In this document: piece after piece, positions 1-5,164 of the stretch
Layout: each line of letters opens with the position of its first letter
Position numbering within the stretch: the first letter of the stretch is position 1
Assembly (NCBI GenBank): GCA_018262455.1
Contig: JAGSPR010000453.1
Span: forward strand, 1-5,164
Direction of reading: 5' to 3'
DNA: 5,164 nt
Source: Deltaproteobacteria bacterium
Lineage (GTDB): Bacteria > Myxococcota > Polyangia > Haliangiales > Haliangiaceae
Position numbers and translations under genes: made by a program
Notes under the pieces: model-generated
Told to the model about the DNA's origin: nothing
Databases searched by the model: none
Seen by the model: only the letters and a program-made list of their open reading frames with translations

Positions 1-654
<654 letters not shown>

Positions 655-658
655 CCCG

Positions 659-2245
659 CTATTTCGGCGGCCGCGGCAGCTCCGTCGGCGCGGTGACCGC
701 GAGCCAGTGCGCGAGGATGGGCGCGATCTGGACCATCGCGATCGTGGCCGCGTCCGGCAGGGCGAGCGGGGGATGGGCGTGTCGCCCCGGCGCCGCCAGG
801 ATGACCGGGACCTCGCGATCGGAGGGCTGGAGCGAGCCGGACGACGTCGCGAGCGGTTCGGCCTCGGTCTCGAAGATCCATCCCGCGCGTGGCACGTAGA
901 ACAGCTCGCCGGACCGCGCTGGATCGAGCATCAGACAGATCGCGAGGGCCTCGCCCGTGCGCTTGTCGCAGTGCCCGGCGAAGTCGGCGGTGCGCCCGGC
1001 GCGCTCGATGCCCGGGTACGAGCGAAGCGCGAGCAAGATCTTCTTGAACACCAGCGCGCGATCCTTCGCCGGCTTGCCGTTTGCGGCCGCCGTGAGGAAG
1101 ATCGTCGGGTATTTCGCCGAAGCGATCCACGATCCCGCGCCGAGCTCGGTGCTCGCGGCGCGGTTTGCCGCATCGATCAGCGACTCGAAAGTGATCCTGC
1201 CGCCGTGCAGGCGCTCGGGCATCGGGCTCGCGCCGTGATCGCTCGTCACGATCATCGTCCACTTGTTGGCGCCGACCTTGGCGTCGAGGCTGGCGAGGAA
1301 CCGGCCGAGCTGCTCGTCGAGACGCAACATCATGTCCCACGCCTCCCACGATTCGTGTCCCCAGCCATGGCCGACATCGTCGTGCGCCGAAAGGCTGATC
1401 ACGAGGAGGTCGGCGGCGGCATCGCTGCCGAGGTGCTCGCCGTCGATCGCCGCGAGCGCGGTCTCCAGGACCAGCTCGTTGCCGATCGGCGCCGCGAACA
1501 CGGCATCGGCGGGATCCTTCGTGTCGGCGAGCGCGTGGGGGAACGAAGGGCCGAAGCCCCGCTCGCCGACCTCGCCGGGCTCGTCATCGGTGACGCCCGC
1601 GAGCTCGGCGAGCTTCGCGCGATCGAGCGGGGTCCAGACGTCCTGGAGGTGGGCGGAGATCGGGTGGGTTCGAGCGTGGTCCGCGAGCCACGGCAGCGGC
1701 GCGTTGCTCGTGAATGCGATCGCAGCCTTGTCGTACCAGATCGCGGTGCCGGCATGACCGAGCGGCAGGATGGCAGCACGATCCGTGAGGCTCACGCTCA
1801 CGGCCTTGGCCCCGGTACGCGCGGCGGCGATCGAATCGCCAAGTCCGGGCACCCGGAGCCAGTGCGCGGATACCCCCGCGATGGGATCCTCGACGCTCCT
1901 GACCATCCGGCCCTGCGGGCGGTCCCACCACTCGTTGGCGAGGATGCCCGAGCTCGCCGGAGGCTCGCCGGTCCCGAGGAGGGCGTGACCGGGTGAGCTG
2001 AGGGTCGCGGGCGAGGGGTACTGCCCGGTGTGCCACTCACCTTCGCGGAGCAAGCGATCGAACCCGCCGGTGAGCGCCGACCGCTTCGCGGTGAACGCCC
2101 ACGCCGGGAGCTGATCGATCACCAGCAGCACCACGAGGTGTGGTCGGTCGGAGGGAGCGATCTCGGGCATCCCCGACCGAGCCTTGGGTCGACATGCGAC
2201 GAGCACGCAGATCAGCGCGAGAGCCTTCATGCCGCGAGCGAACAT
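659..2245 (-). CDS. PafA-like alkaline phosphatase-superfamily lipoprotein with altered active-site residues
   Basis: A 528-aa phosphatase/phosphodiesterase-fold protein. ATG at 2245 is preferred: it gives an n-region with Arg4 and Lys7, a hydrophobic stretch and lipobox LVAC (Cys18), hence an exported lipoprotein, and an ACAGG sequence lies about 10 nt upstream. ATG at 2230 would give a very short signal. Metal-site motifs in order: VIDQ (Asp44), the nucleophile loop SSPGHALLGTG (Ser83), NEWWD (Asn104), SLTDRAAILPLGH (Arg156), HDDVGHGWG (Asp289, His293) and SDHG (Asp336, His337). Spacings match PafA as I recall it: 83-to-104 equals T79-N100, and 289-to-336 equals D305-D352. Three changes appear: Ser for nucleophile T79, Thr154 for K162, and no His near residue 470 where H486 should fall. 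It probably hydrolyses a phosphate ester or diester in the cell envelope; the substrate is unknown and activity may be altered. The stop is four bases from the convergent nucleotidase. The same frame is open upstream to 2929, but that part lies antisense to the CBS gene and is not coding. Confidence 0.88.
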   Translation of the reverse strand: MFARGMKALALICVLVACRPKARSGMPEIAPSDRPHLVVLLVIDQLPAWAFTAKRSALTGGFDRLLREGEWHTGQYPSPATLSSPGHALLGTGEPPASSGILANEWWDRPQGRMVRSVEDPIAGVSAHWLRVPGLGDSIAAARTGAKAVSVSLTDRAAILPLGHAGTAIWYDKAAIAFTSNAPLPWLADHARTHPISAHLQDVWTPLDRAKLAELAGVTDDEPGEVGERGFGPSFPHALADTKDPADAVFAAPIGNELVLETALAAIDGEHLGSDAAADLLVISLSAHDDVGHGWGHESWEAWDMMLRLDEQLGRFLASLDAKVGANKWTMIVTSDHGASPMPERLHGGRITFESLIDAANRAASTELGAGSWIASAKYPTIFLTAAANGKPAKDRALVFKKILLALRSYPGIERAGRTADFAGHCDKRTGEALAICLMLDPARSGELFYVPRAGWIFETEAEPLATSSGSLQPSDREVPVILAAPGRHAHPPLALPDAATIAMVQIAPILAHWLAVTAPTELPRPPK

Positions 2246-2255
2246 CGGGCCGGAG

Positions 2256-2260
2256 CCTGT
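2256..2260 (-). promoter_or_regulatory. Possible ribosome binding site of the phosphatase gene
   Basis: On the minus strand ACAGG lies 10 nt before the ATG at 2245. It is a weak match to the anti-Shine-Dalgarno sequence and slightly far from the start. No better purine-rich element precedes the alternative ATG at 2230, which supports 2245 as the start. Confidence 0.35.
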
Positions 2261-2305
2261 CACGGAACGCGGGCGATCGGTGGGGCGCAAGACCTGCGGG
2301 GTTTG

Positions 2306-2325
2306 CCAGGAAATCGACCTCCTGG
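2306..2325. promoter_or_regulatory. Perfect 6-8-6 inverted repeat in the divergent promoter region (candidate operator)
   Basis: CCAGGA at 2306-2311 and TCCTGG at 2320-2325 are exact reverse complements separated by 8 nt (AATCGACC). The element sits between the divergently transcribed phosphatase (start 2245) and CBS gene (start 2357), 60 nt and 31 nt from their start codons. A dyad there could bind a dimeric regulator of either or both genes. It is short enough to arise by chance, no regulator gene is adjacent, and no clear -10/-35 pair is visible on either strand of the 111-nt gap. Confidence 0.3.
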
Positions 2326-2346
2326 ATGGGCACGAAACGTGGAAGT

Positions 2347-2351
2347 GGTGA
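2347..2351 (+). promoter_or_regulatory. Ribosome binding site deciding the CBS gene start
   Basis: GGTGA lies 5 nt before ATG 2357 and matches the 3' part of the Shine-Dalgarno consensus. This favours ATG 2357 over the in-frame GTG codons at 2345 and 2348, which overlap the site. Confidence 0.55.
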
Positions 2352-2356
2352 GTCCC

Positions 2357-2782
2357 ATGACCAGGACGCTGTTGATCAGCGACATCATGAAGCGCAATCC
2401 ACGGACCGTCCGCGAGGACGAGTCCCTGCACCTCGCGAGCTGGGAGATGGAGCTCGATGAGATCCGCCACGTGCTGGTGGTGGACTTCCAGGGCCAGCTG
2501 GTCGGCATGGTGTCCGACCGTGATGTGACCAGAGCGCTCGCCGCTCGCGGTAGCCTGGGCGTTCCTGTCGCCGAGATCATGAATCGCCAGATCCAGAGCG
2601 CGACCGCCGACACCACGGCGATCATCGCGATCGAGCGGATGGTGCAGGGCAAGTTCAGCGCGATGCCGATCGTCGACCGGAGCCGGCACCCGATCGGCAT
2701 CGTGACCACCACCGACATCCTGGTGGTCGCGCACCGGGCGCTCAGCGGGCTCCCGTTCGATCGGCCGCCGGTCCAGGCGTGA
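2357..2782 (+). CDS. Stand-alone CBS domain-pair protein (141 aa)
   Basis: A small cytosolic protein consisting of two CBS motifs and little else. CBS1 spans about residues 8-63: ISDIMKRNPRTV, then a helical segment, HVLVVD, and GMVSDRDVTRAL. CBS2 spans about 72-127: AEIMNRQIQSA, then AIERMVQGKFSAMPIVD and GIVTTTDIL. The SDRD and TTTD segments occupy the usual adenosine-ribose contact positions of CBS pairs. Such Bateman modules commonly bind AMP, ATP, S-adenosylmethionine or other nucleotides and act as sensors; no effector domain is fused here, so any partner is encoded elsewhere or acts through protein contact. The start is set by a GGTGA site. The gene diverges from the phosphatase and converges on the zinc-ribbon gene with a 4-nt gap. 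A longer in-frame reading from 2030 lies antisense to the phosphatase start and has no family resemblance, so I reject it. Ligand and role are unknown. Confidence 0.92.
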   Translation: MTRTLLISDIMKRNPRTVREDESLHLASWEMELDEIRHVLVVDFQGQLVGMVSDRDVTRALAARGSLGVPVAEIMNRQIQSATADTTAIIAIERMVQGKFSAMPIVDRSRHPIGIVTTTDILVVAHRALSGLPFDRPPVQA

Positions 2783-2786
2783 TCGG

Positions 2787-3635
2787 TTATCGGAAGATCG
2801 ACGACAGCAGGTCGACGAGTGCCAGGCCCGACGAGTAGTCCTCGCGGTGCGAGGCGCGAAACTCTCCGCTGCTGCGCGCGGCCTGGGCTTGCGCGTACGC
2901 GGCATTGAGCTGGTCCCGCTTCGCGGCATCCCGTAGCCGCTCGATCTCCTTCTTCTCGGCGCGCTCGAGCCCGCCCTGCATCACGAACTCGATGATGCGC
3001 GGCAGCTCACCGGGATCGAAGAAGGTTCCGTGTGACTTGCAGACGTCGATCACGACCCCGGCACCGGTGGCGAACTGCTTGCGGTTCATCACGACCCGGC
3101 AGACCGGACACTTGATGTACATCTTGCCGCCGGCGGGGACAGGGCTTGTCTCGGCCTTCGGCAACGCGCCGAGCAGCGCCTCGGCGCGCGCTTGCTGGCG
3201 ATCGCCCACGACCCGCTGGATCGCGATGTGATCGAGGAACACGCCACGGCACTTCATGCACTCGTCGATCACGAGGTCCTGGACGCGACGCGGGCCCAGC
3301 AGCTGCTCGCACCTCGGACACTGCCGCTCGGGATCGACGTCGCCGACCGCCGCGATCGACAGCTCGGAGCCGCACTCCGGACAGTGCTTGTGGCCGTGGA
3401 ACACGCGCGACAGGCAGCGTGGACAGCCCTTGAGCAGGAGCTCGTGGCTGCAGTGCGCGCAGGCCGTGGCGGTCGGGCCGACCCCCGCGCCGCAATGCGG
3501 ACACGCGAGCAGGCTCGCCTGGGGCGACGCGGCCCCGAGCGTCAACACCTCGCCACAGCGGCAGCGAAACTGCTGGCCGGGAGGGTGACCGGTCACGTCG
3601 TAGCGGCCGTCGCAGCCGGGACAGGCGAGGATCAT
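2787..3635 (-). CDS. Protein with five zinc ribbons, including two TFIIB-type ribbons
   Basis: A 282-aa protein, probably cytosolic since no signal peptide is seen. Zinc-binding sets in order: C5/C8/C25/C27; C45/C48/C59/C62; C71/C74/C85/C88; C106/C109/C126/C129; and C176/C179/C199/H202. The fourth and fifth match the zf-TFIIB pattern (CPxC...L...xxxIDxCxxCxGxFLD and CPVC...VIDVCKSHGTFFDPGEL). The first resembles the short N-terminal ribbon MxxxCPxCxxxYDVxGxPPGxxxRCxCG. Residues about 220-260 are charged and helical (ERAEKKEIERLRDAAKR), then a short tail. ATG 3635 is chosen because this ribbon begins right after it; in-frame ATG 3680 and TTG 3698 would add up to 21 low-complexity Ala/Ser/Val residues, and none of the three starts has a good Shine-Dalgarno site. 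Such ribbon arrays usually mediate protein or nucleic-acid contacts, and the function here is unknown. It lies 96 nt downstream of the cytochrome gene on the same strand, so co-transcription is possible. Confidence 0.87.
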   Translation of the reverse strand: MILACPGCDGRYDVTGHPPGQQFRCRCGEVLTLGAASPQASLLACPHCGAGVGPTATACAHCSHELLLKGCPRCLSRVFHGHKHCPECGSELSIAAVGDVDPERQCPRCEQLLGPRRVQDLVIDECMKCRGVFLDHIAIQRVVGDRQQARAEALLGALPKAETSPVPAGGKMYIKCPVCRVVMNRKQFATGAGVVIDVCKSHGTFFDPGELPRIIEFVMQGGLERAEKKEIERLRDAAKRDQLNAAYAQAQAARSSGEFRASHREDYSSGLALVDLLSSIFR

Positions 3636-3687
3636 GACCGCTGATGATGCCGTGGCGGCGGCGATCGTCGCAAGGCTCATGTCAACG

Positions 3688-3705
3688 GCGGCGGACAAGC
3701 GCCGC
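3688..3705. other. GC-only hairpin between the cytochrome and zinc-ribbon genes
   Basis: GCGGCG at 3688-3693 and CGCCGC at 3700-3705 form a perfect 6-bp stem with a 6-nt loop (GACAAG), 26 nt after the cytochrome stop in the direction of transcription. No T-run follows on the minus strand, so it is not a typical intrinsic terminator. It could attenuate read-through or mark the mRNA end, or be chance in GC-rich DNA. Confidence 0.2.
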
Positions 3706-3731
3706 GCGGGCGATCGGGACCTGGCGGAGAC

Positions 3732-5164
3732 CTAGCGGAGGATCGGAACCTCGCGGCGTTCGGCGATGTAGCGCGCCGCCTTGCCACGGGCCGCGGCCTG
3801 TTCGTACAGCGCGCGGCGCTCGGCGGTGAGCTTGCCGGCAAGGCGGTCGGCGTACAGCCGCTCGTAGTAGTCGTCGGGCCTGACCTCGACCGTGATGCGT
3901 GCTCGGGTGGCCAGCGCTGTCCGGCCGCCGGACCAGGTGCGCGACAGGGTGACGTGCTCGCCGGGAGGGATCCGGGTGTCGGCGCGCTCGTGCCACTGGC
4001 CGGCCGAGAACGCGATGTCGCGACCGATCCGGATGCTCGCGGTGGCCCCCGCGATCGGCTTGCCGCTGGCGTCGAGCAGCTCGATCCACAGCCAGGCGGC
4101 CGGGGTCGGCGTCGTCGGCAGGAAGTGCCCGGCCCCGACGTTCGCGAGCTCGGCGCTCGCGGTCACCTTGCCGCGGTCGACCGAGGCTCGTGCGGTCAGC
4201 CCGATGCCCTGGCGGAACGTACGAGGATCGTGGATCCCGAGGAAGCTGTGCTCGCGGCCGGGCATGTGGCAGTGCTGGCACTGGATGCCGCGGGGCATGT
4301 AGGGCCCCTCGAGCCACTCGCGATAGGTATCGAGCAGCGGGCGCCCGGCGAGCGCGGTGCGCGGTGGCAGCTGATGACACGGCATGCAGAAGTCGGCGCG
4401 CTCGTAGAGCGCGAGCTCGACCTTCGGGTAATTCGGCAACGCCAGCAGCGACGGCGAGACGTTCGGCGGTCCGTGGCGCGTCCAGCCCCGCACGTGACAA
4501 CCCGCGCACGACAGGCCCTCGGAGCGCAGCGCGTCGTCGGCTTGCTGCTCGGCGAGCGGCGCGTGGCATCGCAAGCACTTCGTGGCCTCGGCAGGCTGCA
4601 TGCCGAGCATCTGCGCGGCAAGGCCCGGTGACGAGGCGACGCGATGCATCGAGGTCTCCCACTCGCGAGATTGCTTGGCGTGGCAGCGTGCGCACTGGCG
4701 CGCCGACAGCGACGCCTGTGCGGGTGCGAGCGACGTGGGTGGAGGGCCCTGCGGCGGGATCCGGTCGCCGAAGATGATCGCCTCGGCTGGATCGGAGCCG
4801 GCCCACGAGCCGACGACGCGCTTGTCATGTTCGTCGAGTGAGATCGTGCGATCGTCGATCCGGCTGCGATCCGGCTGCGCGCCGGCACCGAGCGCGACCA
4901 CGTGATCGGCGAGCGCCCAGAGGTCGGCATCGGGGAGCGCGCCGCTGTAGGCGGGCATCGCGGCGCGGCCGGTCGCGATCGAGAGCGCAGCCGCGCGTCG
5001 AAGATCTGCATCGGCGTGCGGGCGATGCAGCGGTTCGCGCGTCAGATCGTACGGCGGCGCGGTGATCGTCCGCGCGACCGGGGTATTCCCGCTGCCGGTG
5101 GGACCGTGACACGTGCTGCAGCCCTTCTCGATCCACAGCCGCGCGCCGCGCGCGGCGTCGATCG
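3732..5164 (-). CDS. Multiheme cytochrome c: monoheme class-I domain fused to a c554-like pentaheme module, N-terminus outside window
   Basis: The frame stays open from the stop TAG (3732-3734) to the right edge, giving 476 visible residues; the signal peptide and start lie beyond 5164. Residues about 5-95 form a class-I cytochrome c domain: KGCSTCHG (heme motif at 5106-5120) and a probable axial Met69 in AMPAYSG, followed by a helix [12 protein letters not shown]. After a linker come five more CxxCH motifs: CARCH (4680-4694), CLRCH (4563-4577), CAGCH (4494-4508), CMPCH (4374-4388) and CQHCH (4266-4280). The contexts CxxCHxxxxxEWxx[13 protein letters not shown] and CQHCHMP are typical of cytochrome-c554-type multiheme proteins. 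The C-terminal part has [14 protein letters not shown] and alternating strands, a beta-rich domain common in this group. It is expected to be exported to the periplasm or cell surface and to carry electrons; the redox partner is unknown. ATG 4958 is an internal Met, not the start. The zinc-ribbon gene follows 96 nt downstream on the same strand. Confidence 0.92.
   Translation of the reverse strand, partial: IDAARGARLWIEKGCSTCHGPTGSGNTPVARTITAPPYDLTREPLHRPHADADLRRAAALSIATGRAAMPAYSGALPDADLWALADHVVALGAGAQPDRSRIDDRTISLDEHDKRVVGSWAGSDPAEAIIFGDRIPPQGPPPTSLAPAQASLSARQCARCHAKQSREWETSMHRVASSPGLAAQMLGMQPAEATKCLRCHAPLAEQQADDALRSEGLSCAGCHVRGWTRHGPPNVSPSLLALPNYPKVELALYERADFCMPCHQLPPRTALAGRPLLDTYREWLEGPYMPRGIQCQHCHMPGREHSFLGIHDPRTFRQGIGLTARASVDRGKVTASAELANVGAGHFLPTTPTPAAWLWIELLDASGKPIAGATASIRIGRDIAFSAGQWHERADTRIPPGEHVTLSRTWSGGRTALATRARITVEVRPDDYYERLYADRLAGKLTAERRALYEQAAARGKAARYIAERREVPILR

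Noticed and set aside
707..1996. Long open frame (429 codons) on the + strand across the phosphatase
   Set aside because: It is antisense to a gene with clear catalytic motifs, is Arg/Gly/Glu-rich with no family resemblance, and is expected from high GC with few stops.
2030..2356. N-terminal extension of the CBS frame from 2030
   Set aside because: It overlaps the phosphatase signal region in antisense, carries no recognizable domain, and ATG 2357 has a ribosome binding site right before the first CBS motif.
2246..2356. Possible sigma-54 type element (TGGCA...GC) on the - strand near the inverted repeat
   Set aside because: The spacing between the GG and GC dinucleotides is 8 rather than 10 and the rest does not match the consensus.
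2246..2929. N-terminal extension of the phosphatase frame upstream of 2245
   Set aside because: The translated extension is antisense to the CBS gene, resembles no domain and would bury the lipoprotein signal peptide inside the protein.
3680..3685. TTGACA on the - strand, upstream of the zinc-ribbon start (possible -35 box)
   Set aside because: No TATAAT-like -10 element is found 16-18 nt downstream, so it is most likely a chance match.
3682..4806. 374-codon open frame on the - strand, shifted relative to the cytochrome
   Set aside because: It is an Arg/Ala-rich shadow of the cytochrome frame; the six heme motifs are only in the other frame.

Overview
The window is GC-rich (roughly two thirds G+C or more by eye) with strong third-position GC bias. 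The gene content fits a delta-proteobacterial / Myxococcota-type genome: a HAD-IG purine 5'-nucleotidase, a lipoprotein PafA-like phosphatase, a multi-zinc-ribbon protein and a large multiheme cytochrome c. The taxonomic guess is an inference from composition and gene content, not from a marker gene. I see no mobile element, CRISPR array, tRNA or rRNA.

Layout, left to right. (1) 1-654, +: 3' end of a cytosolic 5'-nucleotidase of the HAD-IG family. (2) 659-2245, -: alkaline-phosphatase-superfamily lipoprotein, convergent with gene 1 and only 4 nt from it. (3) 2246-2356: divergent intergenic region holding the ribosome binding sites of both flanking genes and a perfect 6-8-6 inverted repeat. 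(4) 2357-2782, +: 141-aa protein made only of a CBS-domain pair. (5) 2787-3635, -: protein with five zinc ribbons, convergent with the CBS gene and again only 4 nt from it. (6) 3732-5164, -: multiheme cytochrome c with six CxxCH motifs in view; its reading frame stays open to the right edge, so its N-terminus lies outside. Genes 6 and 5 run in the same direction, 96 nt apart, and may be co-transcribed.

Most of this is compact housekeeping or accessory coding sequence rather than an obvious new system. Two points stand out. The phosphatase keeps most of the bimetal site of its superfamily, but three positions appear changed relative to PafA: Ser in place of the nucleophilic Thr, Thr in place of the phosphate-binding Lys, and no histidine where the last zinc ligand should be. 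The cytochrome fuses a Met-ligated class-I monoheme module to a cytochrome-c554-like pentaheme module and a beta-rich C-terminal domain. A start-codon caller would wrongly begin that gene at what is probably the axial methionine of the first heme.

I see no evidence that these genes form a single pathway. The phosphatase and the nucleotidase could both act on phosphate esters, but they sit on opposite strands and in different compartments. The cytochrome is presumably exported and takes part in electron transfer.
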